Assembly (NCBI GenBank): GCA_002007465.1
Contig: LNAC01000101.1
Span: 1,954,943-2,018,942, forward strand
Source: Ailurus styani
Lineage: Eukaryota; Chordata; Mammalia; Carnivora; Ailuridae
Length of the DNA: 64,000 bases
Direction: 5' to 3'
Part shown: in pieces, positions 10,514 through 21,571 of the stretch
Layout of the letters: each line of letters opens with the position of its first letter
Numbering within the stretch: the first letter of the stretch is position 1
Notes under the pieces: model-generated
Databases searched by the model: none
The model's input: only the letters and a program-made list of their open reading frames with translations
Told to the model about the DNA's origin: nothing
Program-made: the position numbers and the translations under genes

Positions 10514-10859
10514 AAAGTGTGTAATCTTATGACAACCGCAGGTATCAAGATATAGAGCATTTTCATCACACCAAAATGGGTTCTGGTCCTCCTTTTGCCT
10601 TCCCTTCCCCCTGCTGCCATGCTCTGATAAGCACTGATTTTATTTTTTTGTCCCTGTAGCTCTGGCATTTCTAGAATGTGAGGTGAATGGAATTGCACCA
10701 TACATATCCCTGTGTTCCTGGCTTCCAGTTCCTGCTTCAGTTCCCCTTGGCAGTGTCTGACCCCCTTCCAGACCCCTAGACTTTGCGGGAAGTTTGTTGC
10801 TGCTTCCTGGGGCCGGTGCAGGCCTAGAAAAGGCAGGACTGGCTTTTGAAGGTAGTCAA

Positions 10860-11228
10860 AACAGCCTTCGGGCTGTTGTAACAAAATACCACAGACTGGT
10901 TGGCTTATAAACAACAGAAATTCATTTATCCTACTTCTGGGGTCTGGGAAGCCCAGGTCAAGGCCCCAGCATGGTTGCCTGCTGCTCAGGGCCCTTGTCC
11001 TGATTCATAGCCAGCCCCTCCTCCCTGTGCCCTCACCTGATTGAAGAGGCACGGGATTGCTCTGGGTCTCTTTTGTAAGGGCACGGGTGTCACTCGTGAG
11101 GGCTCCACCCTCGTGATCTAGGCACCTCTGAGGGCCCCACCTCCTAATACCATCACATTGGGCATTAGGAATTTTGAGGGTTGGCGGGACACAAACGTTC
11201 TGATCATAGCAAAGGGAATAACAGGTTG
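10860..11228 (-). mobile_element. Ancient LTR-like repeat (MaLR-type?)
   Basis: Contains GCTGTTGTAACAAAATACCA, ACTGGTTGGCTTATAAACAA, then GGGCTCCACCCTCGTGATCT and CACCTCCTAATACCATCACA. This is a widespread mammalian repeat that I place, tentatively, with the ERVL-MaLR LTRs in reverse. No coding remains. Confidence 0.55.
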
Positions 11229-11342
11229 ACTAAAGAACGAAGGGCAGGAGTTCAGAACAAGAGGTTATGATTTGAGTGTTAGACCCTCACTCAGAGCCCT
11301 AGGGACTCCAAGAGCTGCCCCATTGCTACAAAAGCCAATATC

Positions 11343-11511
11343 TTTTTTTTTTTTTTTTTTAGACCGGAAGGAAGGACAGAAAGAGAATCCCAAGCAGCCT
11401 CCATGCTCGGCACAGAGCCCAACACGGGGCTCAAACTCACAACCCCGAGATCATGACCTGAGCCGAAATCAAGAGTCTGATGCTTGACCTCCTGAGTCAC
11501 CCAGGCGCCCC
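11343..11511 (-). mobile_element. CAN-SINE
   Basis: Reverse copy with a long oligo-T start and end GAGTCACCCAGGCGCCCC. Confidence 0.9.
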
Positions 11512-11514
11512 TAC

Positions 11515-12078
11515 AGAAGCCTATCTCAGAGGAGAAAAGTTGTCCAGATCGGTGTCCAGGCCACACATTGCCAGAAAGTAGCACCCTCTGGGGTCCAGAG
11601 AGTCAGTGAATAGGTAAACAGGCTTCAGAGTTTCCTTTGTTTTCTTTGTGTTGTCTCCTTTTGTCCCTGTTTGTTTTTGTAGGTTTCTGCCTTTCATGGT
11701 AGAAGCTTTCCTCAAATGTCTGCTACCTAAAAGCCAGATGGATGGCTGAGGGTTCACCAAGTTTCCCTCAAGGGTGAGGTTGCAATTCCCCAAATGCGCT
11801 ATGCCCATGTTCTCTTCATTACTCCGGGTAGACAGGCTCTCATTTCTGCTTGGGTCCCCAGGGCACCAAAGTCTCAGCTTCTCTACTGAGTTATGAGTCC
11901 TCATCAGCTGTTCATGGTGCAAACACTGCAGGCCCTGTCTCTACTGGGTCTCCCCTTCCACCCTCTTTGTCCTTGTGGGTTCACACCATTTTGATTCTTT
12001 TGTGATCCTTTTAGAGGAGTTTGTGGAGGAAAGCATTTTTAAACTGGAAGCCCAACCATAACTGTGACATTTTATTTC
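11515..12078. other. Intergenic stretch without recognised features
   Basis: Unique sequence between two reverse SINEs. The minus-strand open frame at 11521-11922 resembles no protein I know. Confidence 0.5.
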
Positions 12079-12079
12079 T

Positions 12080-12278
12080 TTTTTTTTTAAAGATTTTTTA
12101 TTTATTTATTTGACCCAGAGAGAGAGATCACAAGTAGGCAGAGAGGCAAGCAGAGGGTGAGGGGGAAGCAGGCTCCCCGCCGAGCAGAGAGCCTGATTCG
12201 GGGCTCGATCCCAGGACCCTGAGATCATGTCCTGAGCTGAAGGCAGAGGCTTAACCCACTGAGCCACCCAGGCGCCCC
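12080..12278 (-). mobile_element. CAN-SINE
   Basis: Reverse copy; TTTATTTCTTTTTT flanks both ends as the target repeat. Confidence 0.94.
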
Positions 12279-12306
12279 TTTATTTCTTTTTTAAAGACGG
12301 TCTGGA

Positions 12307-12511
12307 GGGCGCCTGGGTGGCTCAGTGGGTTAAAGCCGCTGCCTTCGGCTCAGGTCATGATCCCAGGGTCCTGGGATCGAGGCCCACATCGGGCTCTCTG
12401 CTCAGCAGGGAGCCTGCTTCCTCCTCTCTCCTCTCTCTCTGCCTGCCTCTCTGCCTACTTGTAATCTCTCTCTCTGTGTCAAATGAATAAATAAAATCTT
12501 AAAAAAAAAAA
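12307..12511 (+). mobile_element. CAN-SINE (young)
   Basis: Forward copy with target repeat AGACGGTCTGGA on both sides. Confidence 0.96.
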
Positions 12512-12780
12512 AGACGGTCTGGAATCTTCTTCCCCTATCCCCAAAGAGTGAAGAAGTTGAAGTTGAGCCAACGTTCTGACCACCCTTTGGAGGTGTTTCA
12601 TTATATAGGGAAGGAGGGAGGTGGGACACTAACAAGAAGGAGATGTGGGGTCAAGGTGGGGGCAGGCTTTGTGCAAAGAAGAGTTAATCACCTCTTAGAG
12701 AAATGGAATAGTATAGTAGGGCAGTGTTTTGTGTTTTCAAGTTTTGTGATGATGAATTTAAAATGAAACTGGTCAACTTT

Positions 12781-12801
12781 GTTGTGTGTGTGTGTGTGTG
12801 T
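12781..12801 (+). repeat. (TG)n microsatellite
   Basis: About nine TG dinucleotides in otherwise unique DNA (12512-13215), where I see nothing else. Confidence 0.85.
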
Positions 12802-13215
12802 TTTACACCCACACTTGAGTCCAGGCAGGGAGAAGGCAGGTGTGGGACTCATCCATGCTTGGGTTTTCGCTAGGTGACTAGGAAAGAGGAGGAAGTGTAT
12901 TTCCAAGGGAGAGATTGTACTGAGGATTCAGACCATCTCTTCCCCGCCCACGCAGAGGTACCATTTCACATGCTAGGGATGATCAGCAGCTCCCAGAGTC
13001 CTATATAGTCCAAGGTTAGTGCAGTTCCCAGCCTCTACTCTAACCCTGCCCCCAACCTGTCCCAGGTACCACTTAACAGCTGGTGCACAGAACTCTCTAA
13101 GCCTGAGAAATACAGGAAAACTTCAGAGAAGGGAAAAGATAAAAGGTGCTTTCCAAAGGCTGAAGTGGGGGTCATTTACCTTGAACTGAAAGAGTTGACC
13201 TTGTCAGATTATTAG

Positions 13216-13389
13216 TATTTTTTGAACGTTTTATTTATTTATTTGTGAGAGAGAGAGAGCACAAGAGGTAGAGGGAGAATCAGGTTCCCTGTTGAACAAA
13301 GAGCCCGATGTGGGACTCGATCCCACGACCCTGGGATCATGACCTGAGCCAGAAGCAGATGTTTAACCGACTGAGCCACCCAGGGGCCC
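13216..13389 (-). mobile_element. CAN-SINE
   Basis: Reverse copy, AACGTTTTATTTATTTATTT to GAGCCACCCAGGGGCCC. The duplicated flank GACCTTG(T/C)CAGATTA lies on both sides. Confidence 0.92.
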
Positions 13390-13662
13390 TGACCTTGCCA
13401 GATTAAAGTTGTTCTCCTACCAGGGAAGGGGTAAGTGAGGGTGTGCTGGGGCTCTGAATTCATTTCCTTTTTTTTTTTTTAGATGTATGTTTATTTTATT
13501 TTTACTTATTTTTTTAATTCATTTCTGTACCACTAACCTATACATGTGCAAAGGCCCTTCCTTGGTGTCAGCTCTGAACCCCATGGATGAAAGTTATTTT
13601 AATTCCGACTTTAATTACTGGTTTTATGGATGTATTTCCTCTTTTTCTTTGATCTTAGCTAT

Positions 13663-13848
13663 TTTTTAAAGATTTTATTTATTTGAGAGAGAGCAAGAGA
13701 GCACAAGCAGGGGGGAGGGGTAGAGGCAGAGAGAGAAGCAGGCCCCCCACTGAGCAGGGAGCCCAACGTGGACTTCGATCCCAGGACCCCGAGATCATGA
13801 CCTGAGCCGAAGGCAGACACTTAATGGACTGAGCCACCCAGGCGCCCC
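13663..13848 (-). mobile_element. CAN-SINE
   Basis: Reverse copy, AAAGATTTTATTTATTTGAG to GAGCCACCCAGGCGCCCC. Confidence 0.92.
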
Positions 13849-13928
13849 AACTGTCCTCATTCTGCTGTTTATTCAACAGAATATTTGAATATTGTTCTTT
13901 AGTCAACAACTATATGTTTAACCTAGTA

Positions 13929-14122
13929 TTTTTTTTTTAAGATTTTATTTATTTATTTGACAGAGACACAACGAGAGAGGGAACACAAGCAGGGGGAGTG
14001 AGAGAAGGAGAAGCAGGCTTCCCACCAAACAGGGAGCCCGATGTGGGGCTCGATCCCAGGACCTCGGGATCATGACCTGAGCCAAAGGCAGACGCTTAAC
14101 GACTGAGCCACCCAGGCGCCCC
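13929..14122 (-). mobile_element. CAN-SINE
   Basis: Reverse copy; flanks TTTAACCTAGTATTT and CTTAACCTACTATTT look like a slightly diverged target repeat. Confidence 0.93.
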
Positions 14123-14269
14123 TTAACCTACTATTTCTGATCGGTTCTTTTTGATGTGTTTATGTTCTTGTGTCACACTTCCAATATCTTCCTTATATCT
14201 TTGCACCTGTTCATTGGTCTAAGATTCTTATTCTGAAGAGAATACAGTTTCTACTTTTTCCTCCTCAAA

Positions 14270-14450
14270 GTGGTGATTGATGCCTTTCCCCTGTGGGACC
14301 TGATGCTGACTCCAGTCAGATGCATCAGAGTTGAGTTAGATTGTAGGACACCAGGCTGGTGTTTCTGAATTGGTGGGCGTGGAGAGAAAAACCTGAATAT
14401 TCGGTGACCAGAAGTATCAGAAGTGAAGGACTGAGAGTAAGAAGACGCCC
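14270..14450 (+). mobile_element. Ancient LTR-like repeat, same family as 47.9-48.7 kb
   Basis: GGGACCTGATGCTGACTCCA, ATCAGAGTTGAGTTAGATTG, AGGACACCAGGCTGGTGT and GAAGGACTGAGAGTAAGAAG parallel the 3' end of the longer copy at 47900-48720. I cannot name the family. Confidence 0.5.
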
Positions 14451-14880
14451 CCTCCCCCTTCTACAGCCCCTGGGAATATTCTGTATCAGTAGATAATCCC
14501 CAGAAAAAAACACCAGAAAAATACAGCCAGCCACTTCTCGCCCCACAAAACAACTTTCAGGACACGTGTTCACACTTTGCTCTCCGGGGAGAAGCAGCAC
14601 TAGGACTCACCCCTGTAACGTCATTCAGTGGATGTTTAGAGGGAGGGATGAGTAGGCCACGCCCGGAAGTCAGTCAGCCCGCACCTGTTTGTCTCGGCGT
14701 TTCCCAAACACTGAGGCCTGGACAGCCCTGATTTGACTCCAGGCACACCTGGAGCAGGGATCTGAGTCCCTGAAGAGGTGGAGGCAGGGATGCCGGGGGA
14801 GAAGCAGGAGCAGAACTCCAGCCCTTCCTTGTGTGTTTCCCGTCCCAGACAGCTCATCCCTCCCCAGACCCCAAGAGATG
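14451..14880. other. Intergenic stretch without recognised features
   Basis: Unique sequence; short open frames only. I see nothing I can support. Confidence 0.5.
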
Positions 14881-14933
14881 TTTTTTTTTTTTAATTTTTA
14901 AATTTTTATTTATTTTTATTTTTTTTAATTTAT

Positions 14934-15126
14934 TTTTTTTAAAGATTTTATTTTATTTAACAGAGGGAGAGAGATCACAAGTAGGCAGAGAGGCAGGCAG
15001 AGAGAGAGGGGGAAAGCAGGCTTCCCGCTGAGCAGAGAGCCCGATGTGGGCCTCGATCCCAGGACCCTGAGATCATGACCTGAGCCGAAGGCAGAGGCTT
15101 TAATCCACTGAGCCACCCAGGCGCCC
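14934..15126 (-). mobile_element. CAN-SINE (young)
   Basis: Reverse copy preceded by about 50 bases of T/A-rich tail-like sequence (14881-14933). Confidence 0.94.
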
Positions 15127-15128
15127 TA

Positions 15129-15332
15129 TTTTTTTTTTTAAAGATTTTTTATTTATTTATTTGACAGAGAGAAAGAGAGATCACAAGTAGGCAGAGAGAC
15201 AGGCAGAGAGAGAGGAGGAAGCAGGCTCCCCGCTGAGCAGAGAGCCCGATGCGGGGCTCGATCCCAGGACCCTGAGGTCATGACCTGAGCTGAAGGCAGA
15301 GGTTTTTACCCATTGAGCCACCCAGGCGCCCC
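15129..15332 (-). mobile_element. CAN-SINE (young)
   Basis: Reverse copy butted against the previous one. The flanks CCCCAAGAGATGTTTTT (14870) and CCCCAAGAGATTTTT (15332) suggest one shared target site for the pair. Confidence 0.94.
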
Positions 15333-15548
15333 CCCAAGAGATTTTTCACACCTTTCCCTCCCCTATCTTGGGGAGGAGAGGGCAGCTGTGTTTGACCTTG
15401 ACCCAGCACCATATTTGGCATCCCCAATTACAAGTGGCTGTTTACTTGCCTGTTTCCACTCAGTGATTGACTGAGCTTATTTGTCTGGGGGAGCCCTGGC
15501 ACTTTGCACATGGTAAGAAAGACCAATTTTCTTTCTTTCTGGTTTCTT

Positions 15549-15722
15549 TTTTCAAGACTGTATTTATTTATTTGAAAGTGAGCGAGAAAGAGGGAGAAGG
15601 AGAGGAAGAAGTAGACTCCCCATCAAGCAAGGAGCCCGATGTGGGACTCGAACCCAGGGCCCTGGGATCATGACCTGAGCCTCAGACTGACGCTTAACCC
15701 ACTGAGCCACCCAGGGTTCCCT
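15549..15722 (-). mobile_element. CAN-SINE
   Basis: Reverse copy, CAAGACTGTATTTATTTATT to GAGCCACCCAGGGTTCCC. Confidence 0.9.
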
Positions 15723-17393
15723 GTTTCTATAAATATGAGGCTTTAAACAGTCTTTAAACAGAGTAAGACTTTGAACAGTCTCATTTCCTCAGGAGATGTT
15801 TTTGGGCCCCGATTCGCAAGGAGCTGTTTGGCCCCACCTTTCCAGAATGGAAGGGATGATAGTTACCTGTTTCTGGGCATACCCATCCCCCACGGAAAGC
15901 TCGTGTCTCTACCTCCTCCCCCTACATTCTGTGGTTTGGGGTCACCCGAGAGAGCCCACCCCAATGTCCTATTTACTTCGTGGAATGTGTTTAGGCCTGA
16001 GCCCTTACTTTCATTAAATTTTTCTATGTTAAAAAAAAATTTTTTTTTCTATATCAGAGGACTTCTCAGAGGCCATGCTTGCCCAAACCAGTGGACGGAG
16101 CTTGGAGTCTCGCTGGGCTGCTCTGGCCTGAAATACAAGTGCGGGAGGACAGAGTCGAAAGCAAAGCGAGTGAGTCATTTTCCGCAGCTGCAGTCAGTCT
16201 GCAGGCCAGCGGCCACTTAGAAGAAATCTCCAGCACATTATCGGAAGCCAGAGCAGCCTTAAATTTGTGTTCTTGCAGAAAAGACTAGGCAGGAGACATG
16301 TCTGCAGGTCCGGGAAGGCCGGGCCCATGTACACACCATGTGCACACTCTGCAGAATCTTCCAGCCCACACTTGTGCCCCTTCAACCTCTGTCTTCCTAT
16401 CTCTGGAGGTATTTGTTCTTCCCCAAGCTCCTCTAGTCATGCCCCGGGATGGCTCCGTGCCCCCTCCCTTCTCAAGGTCATGGCTGGTGCAGGGACTGGA
16501 GCCATATTGTTCCAGTAAACCTTGCCAAGCTGCTTCCAGGAAAAGCTCAGGGGAGGAGTTTACCTAAAAGGCCAGGAGAGCTTCTGAATCAAAGTTGGGT
16601 TGCTAAAGAGAGCAGGCTACCTCAGCTTCTAAAGGAAATTACACTGAGGTCTGATGCTGGGAAAAACCACTTTCACAGGCGTGGCGGGGGGCGGGGGGCG
16701 CTGAGGGGCTGCTTCCCAGGGGTGAAGGGGAAGCAGGGGGCATCGGAGGCTGCCAGCCAATCTGCAAAGTGAGAGGTGGTGACCTTGGTCTGCAGGGCAC
16801 GGTGAGGACATGGTATTCTCCCGCGGTAGTAAGGACTTCCTCGGATAAGTCTGAAAGGCCGTTCTCTTCCCCAGGGATTTGCACATTCTCTTTGCTGAAT
16901 GCTACGGTCAGTTTCTTCCACTCTGATTCAGGGGGAGAGGGGCAGGAAGGCCTGGGCCACAGATTGAAGGAGTCTGGGGGGGGGGGGCTCTGTGCTCTGC
17001 CTGCTGTTTCCAGCAGAGCCCCTTGGTCCCAGAGCTCACCCGCACCCACCCTCTTCTAGCAGAAGTTCACATCCATCCCTACAGCAGGCTGAAGGATGCC
17101 TGGCTCTGCTAACTCGCCTTCCTTCAGGATCCTTTGGATGCCATCTGTTGACATGGAGCCTAGTCCCTTGCTCCAGTGCCAGGAGCAGGAGGGAAGGGTG
17201 CAGTTCCGAGACCACTCAAGGAGCTGGTAAATAACACCTAATAATACAAATACCCATTGGTATGGATGGAAAACCACATGAAAAGGGATTGTGTCTTTAG
17301 GATCCTGGCAAATGGCTTTAGAAGCCTCATAATTATGGGGAAATTCCTGAAATTTTAAAATGCAACCACTAAACAAAATTGCAATACCTACAG
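15723..17393. other. Repeat-poor intergenic stretch
   Basis: About 1.7 kb with no SINE. A GC-rich patch with GGCGGGGGGCGGGG lies near 16682. Open frames on both strands are short and unfamiliar. No gene recognised. Confidence 0.5.
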
Positions 17394-17410
17394 CAAAGAG
17401 TAAATATTCT

Positions 17411-17604
17411 TTTTTTTTTTAAAGATTTTATTTACTTATTTGACAGAGAGAGAGATCACAAGCAGGCAGAGAAGCAGGCAGAGAAAGGAGGAAGCAGGCT
17501 CCCTGCTGAGTAGAGAGCCCGATGCGGGCCTCGATCCCAGGACTCTGAGATCATGACCTGAGCCGAAGGCAGAGGCTTTAACCCACTGAGCCACCCAGGC
17601 AGCT
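17411..17604 (-). mobile_element. CAN-SINE (young), first of a nested set
   Basis: Reverse copy between two copies of AAGAGTAAATATTCTT. Its head end reads CAGGCAGCTC instead of CAGGCGCCC. Confidence 0.95.
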
Positions 17605-18121
17605 CAAGAGTAAATATTCTTATAGCAGCAATGTCCACAATAGCCAAACTATGGAAAGAACCTACATGTCCATCAACAGATGAATGGATAAAGAAGATGT
17701 GGTATATATATACAATGGAATACTATGCAGCTATCAAAAGAAACGAAATCTTGCCATTTACAACAACATGGATGGAACTGGAGGGTATTATGCTGAGCGA
17801 AATAAGTCAATCAGAGAAAGACAATTATCATATGATCTCTCTGATATGAGGAACTTGAGGGGCAGGGTGGGGGGTTGTGGGGGGTAGGGAGGGAAAAATA
17901 ATGAAACAAGATGGGATGGGGAAGGAGACAAACCATAAGAGACTCCTAATCTCACAAAACAAACTGAGGGTTACTGGGGGGTGGGAGGGTAGGGATAGGG
18001 TGGATGGGTTATGGACATTGGGGAGGGTTTGTGCTTTGGTGAATGCTGTGAAAGATGTAAGCCTGATGATTCACAGACCTGTACCCCTTGGGCAAAGAAT
18101 AAAAATAAAATTTAAAAAAAA
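17605..18121 (+). mobile_element. L1 LINE, 5'-truncated 3' end (young)
   Basis: Starts in ORF2 3' sequence (AATGTCCACAATAGCCAAAC, ATGGAATACTATGCAGC, GAGCGAAATAAGTCAATCAG) and runs through the 3' UTR (CCTGATGATTCACAGACC) to an A-rich tail. Flanked by AGTAAATATTCTT. It encodes only the last fragment of ORF2 and cannot mobilise itself. Confidence 0.93.
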
Positions 18122-18132
18122 GTAAATATTCT

Positions 18133-18311
18133 TTTTTTTTAAGATTTTATTTATTCATTGACACAGAGAGAGAGATTACAAGTAGATAGAGAGGCAGGCA
18201 GAGAGAGAGGAGAGAGGAGGAAGCAGGCTCCCCTCTGANGATCCCAGGACCCTGGGATCATGACCTGAGCCGAAGGCAGCGGCTTTAACCCACTGAGTCA
18301 CCCAGGCACCC
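18133..18311 (-). mobile_element. CAN-SINE with internal assembly join
   Basis: Reverse copy between two more AGTAAATATTCTT copies. A single N at 18239 replaces about 40 bases of the usual middle (the AGAGCCCGATG...CTCG part). Confidence 0.93.
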
Positions 18312-18390
18312 AAGAGTAAATATTCTTAACATACAGTGAACTCTTACAAACCAATAAGACAACAGAACAAAATTTTTAAAAATTGAGGCT

Positions 18391-18611
18391 ATGAGGGTGC
18401 CTGGGTGGCTCAGTAGGTTTAGCGTCAGACTCTTGATTTCAAGTCATTTCACAGTCTCAAGGGCACGGGAGCGATCCCTGCATCGGGTTCCTCGATTACC
18501 TGGGAGTCTGTTGGAAACTTTCTCTCTCCCTCTCCCTTTGACCCTTCCCCCCTCCATCCAACCCCCTACCAACTCTTTCTGCCTCTCTCAAATAAATAAA
18601 TCTTTTTTTAA
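18391..18611 (+). mobile_element. CAN-SINE
   Basis: Forward copy, older; GACTCTTGATTTCAAGTC head and CAAATAAATAAATC tail. Confidence 0.88.
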
Positions 18612-19078
18612 AATTGAGAATGTGAACAGAGAGTTCACAGAAGGAAAAACAAAGGATGCTAAATCTCACTCATCGAATAAATGTGAATTTTTAATTATTT
18701 ATTTATTTGAATAGATATCTGCCCATGGTGAAAATTTAAGAAGTTTAAAAGATATTACAGAGTGAAAAGGATGTATCTCTTCCCACTTCCCTTCTTGGAA
18801 CCAATCATCATGAGCAATTTCTTATGTATCCTTCTAGAATTATATTATATGTATGCAAAATCATTAAAGTATAAATATCCCCTTGTTCAGATAAGTGGGA
18901 ACACATTCGCTCACTTCTATTCACATTTCGTTTTTTAGTGTTTTGCTATTATTAACAATACAGCAGGGACCATCTGTGTTCATGCTTCTTTGTCTACATT
19001 TGTGAGAGTATCAGTTAGATTCCTAGAAGTGGAATTGCATTTCAAGTGTTGTGTGCTTTTAAAATCTTCAGAGCTAAA
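18612..19078. other. AT-rich intergenic stretch
   Basis: Contains L1-3'-UTR-like phrases (CCAATCATCATGAGC..., GGGACCATCTGTGTTCATGC, GTGGAATTGCATTTCAAG). Possibly a worn L1 in reverse, but too degraded for a firm call. Confidence 0.4.
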
Positions 19079-19277
19079 GGCGCCTGGGTGGCTCAGTCAG
19101 TTAAGCGTTGGACTCTTGATTTCTGGCTCAGGTCATGATCTCAGGGCCATGAGACTGTGCCTCACACTGTGCTCTACACTCAGCTGGAGTCAGCTTGAAA
19201 TTCTTTATCTCCTTCTCCCTCTCTCTCCACCCCTTCCCCCACTGCTGGAGCTCAATCTCTCTCTCTAAAAAAAAAAA
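19079..19277 (+). mobile_element. CAN-SINE
   Basis: Forward copy of the GTTAAGCGTTGGACTCTTGA subtype, lacking the AAATAAATAAAATC tail motif. Confidence 0.9.
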
Positions 19278-19399
19278 TTCTGTTATGAATAGTTACTTCT
19301 AGTTGGTGGGAATTCAGGTAATTCAAATCATTTCATTTTCTTCTTTTTGCCATTCTAGATTACCTACCTTTTTCTTTTTATTTATTTATTTATTTTTAT

Positions 19400-19602
19400 T
19401 ATTTTTTTAAAGATTTTATTTATTTATTTGACAGAGAGAAAGAGATCAGATCACAAGTAGGCAGAGAGGCAGGCAGAGAGAGAGGAGGAAGCAGGCTCCC
19501 CACTGAGCAGGGAGCCCGATGTGGGGCTCGATCCCAGGACCCTGAGATCATGACCTGAACCGAAGGCAGAAGCTTTAACCCACTGAGCCACCCAGGCGCC
19601 CC
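19400..19602 (-). mobile_element. CAN-SINE (young)
   Basis: Reverse copy; ATTACCTACCTTTTTC on both sides. Confidence 0.95.
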
Positions 19603-19751
19603 ATTACCTACCTTTTTCCTGATGAATATATGTTTTGTTGTTCCCTTGGTAAGATAACAAATATGAATCAGGCTGTTTCCATTTGGAACAATAAAAAGTA
19701 AAAAGTCAAACCCAAAACATAATTAAGGACAAAATAACAAAGTCATCCTAT

Positions 19752-19937
19752 TTTTTAAAAAGATTTTATGTATTTACTTGAGAGCAAGAACACAAGCAGG
19801 GAGGAGGGGCAGAGGGCGAGGGAGAAGCAGGCTCCCCACTGGACAGGGAGCCCCATGTGGGACCCAATCCCAGGACCCTGGGATCATGACCTGAGCTGAA
19901 GGCAGATGCTTAACTGAATGAGCCACCCAGGCGCCCC
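19752..19937 (-). mobile_element. CAN-SINE
   Basis: Reverse copy, AAAGATTTTATGTATTTACT to GAGCCACCCAGGCGCCCC. Confidence 0.92.
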
Positions 19938-19974
19938 TCAATCACATAATTTTTATTACAGTATATTGTTATAA

Positions 19975-20165
19975 CTTTCCTATTTTATTGTTATTGTTAA
20001 GCATTCACTGCCCCTAATTTATAGATTAAACTTTATCATAGGTATATACATATAGGAAAAAACGTAGTGTATGCAAGTTTCATTCAGTATTACCTGCAGT
20101 TTCGGACATCCACTTGGGGGTCTTGGGATGCATTCCCCACAGATAAGGGGGAGACTTCTCTAGAC
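19975..20165 (-). mobile_element. Tigger-like DNA transposon end
   Basis: TATATACATATAGGAAAAAA, CCTGCAGTTTCGGACATCCA, CTTGGGGGTCTTGGGATGCA and CCCACAGATAAGGGGGAGAC match a common TcMar-Tigger-type terminal region as I remember it. Exact family not assigned. Confidence 0.6.
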
Positions 20166-20286
20166 ACCTTTTACATGTTTTCTTTATATTAATTTTTACT
20201 GTGAATTACCTGTTTACATCTTTGCCCATGCTTGCTATTAATTTGTAGGACCTCTTTATATATTCTAAAAAGTAATAATCTATTAT

Positions 20287-20486
20287 AGGGGCGCCTGGGT
20301 TGCTCAGTGGGTTAAGCCTCTGCCTTGGGGTCAGGTCATGGTCTCAGGGTCCTGGGATCGAGCCCCTCATCAGGCTCTCTGCTCAGCAGGGAGCCTGCTT
20401 CCTCCTCTCTCTCTGCCTGCCTCTCTGCCTACTTGTGATCTCTCTCTCTGTGTCAAATACATAAATAAAATCTTTTTAAAAAATCT
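20287..20486 (+). mobile_element. CAN-SINE (young)
   Basis: Forward copy; the flanks AATCTATTATA and AATCTATTGTAA form the target repeat. Confidence 0.94.
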
Positions 20487-20589
20487 ATTGTAATTTTGGT
20501 AAACGGTATTTCGGACTATATTTTACCCATTGCTTATGGTGTCTTGTAAAAACAGAAGTTTTGAATTTTTTTAAGCTTTTTTTTTTTTT

Positions 20590-20735
20590 TTTTTAGTTTA
20601 AAATTTACTCAGTTAACATACAGAGCAATATTGGTTTCTGGAGTAGAATTCACTGATCATCACTTACATACAACACCCAGTGGTCATCACAAAAATGCCC
20701 TCCTTAAAACCCTTCACCTATCTATCCCACCCCCC
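20590..20735 (-). mobile_element. L1 LINE 3' UTR fragment
   Basis: Reverse of the carnivore L1 3' end: TCAGTTAACATACAGAGC, GGAGTAGAATTCACTGATCA, ACACCCAGTGGTCATCAC. Confidence 0.8.
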
Positions 20736-20831
20736 CGTTTTTTTTAATCTCTACATACAAGGTGGGGTTTGAACTCACAACCCTGAGATCAAGAGTTGCG
20801 TGCTCCACAACCCAGCCAACCAGGCACCCCA
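20736..20831 (-). mobile_element. CAN-SINE, old short type
   Basis: Reverse head: GGTGGGGTTTGAACTCACAA, CCTGAGATCAAGAGTTGCG and CAGCCAACCAGGCACCCC. Confidence 0.82.
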
Positions 20832-20857
20832 GGTTTTGAATTTGAAAAAGAATCTGG

Positions 20858-21280
20858 TGGCACACCTGGGTGGCTCAGTCGGTTGAACATCCCACGTGGG
20901 ATCTCGGCTCAGGTCGTGATCTCAGGTGGGATGGAGCCCTGCCTTGGGCTCCATGCTCAGCGGGGAGTCTGCTCCAGATTCTCTCTCCCCCATTTATTTA
21001 TTTATTTATTTATTTGACAGAGTGAGAGAGAGAGAGAGTCAGTGAGAATGAGAACACAAGCAGGGGGAGTGGGAACAGGAGAAGCAGGCTTCCCACTGAG
21101 CAGGGCACCAAATGCAGGGCTCGATCCCAGGACCCCAGGATCATGACCTGAGCCAGAGGCAGACGCCTAACTACTGAGCCACCCAGGCACCCCCCTCTCT
21201 CTCCCTCTTCCTCTGCCCCACTCCCCCCTGTGCTCTCTCTCTCTCTAAAATAATAAATAAATACATCTTTAAAAAAAACG
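20858..21280 (+). mobile_element. CAN-SINE, split by another SINE
   Basis: Forward copy whose head lies at 20858-20990 and tail at 21194-21280; GAATCTGG at both ends is the target repeat. Confidence 0.88.
20992..21193 (-). mobile_element. CAN-SINE nested in the copy at 20858
   Basis: Reverse copy with six ATTT units at its start, inserted in the CT-rich region of the host SINE. Confidence 0.9.
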
Positions 21281-21571
21281 AATCTGGCTATCTTTTTCTT
21301 TATGACTTCTGGACCAAAAAATTAAGAGAATATGTAAGGCTTTTAAAAACTATCTATAACACACATATTTTTAAAAAGGGGATTACGTAATGCTTCTCAG
21401 CATTTTGGGGCAGGAGTGTTTCAGGAAGAGGAAACTACCAAACCCAGGATTTCCAGGTCATAATAACATTTTGGCCCCCAAGTATCAACAAACCAGTGGC
21501 AGACTCTTTGGAGCAATTGAGTATCTACTGTTTAATACCTCCAATGTCAATAGTGACTTTGAGATACACTT

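Noticed and set aside
10096..10530. Regularly spaced direct repeats as a CRISPR-like array
   Set aside because: The repeats are target-site duplications around SINEs in a mammalian genome.
17631..17849. Frame of about 72 codons with L1 ORF2-like sequence
   Set aside because: It is the end of L1 ORF2 in a 5'-truncated copy, not a functional gene.
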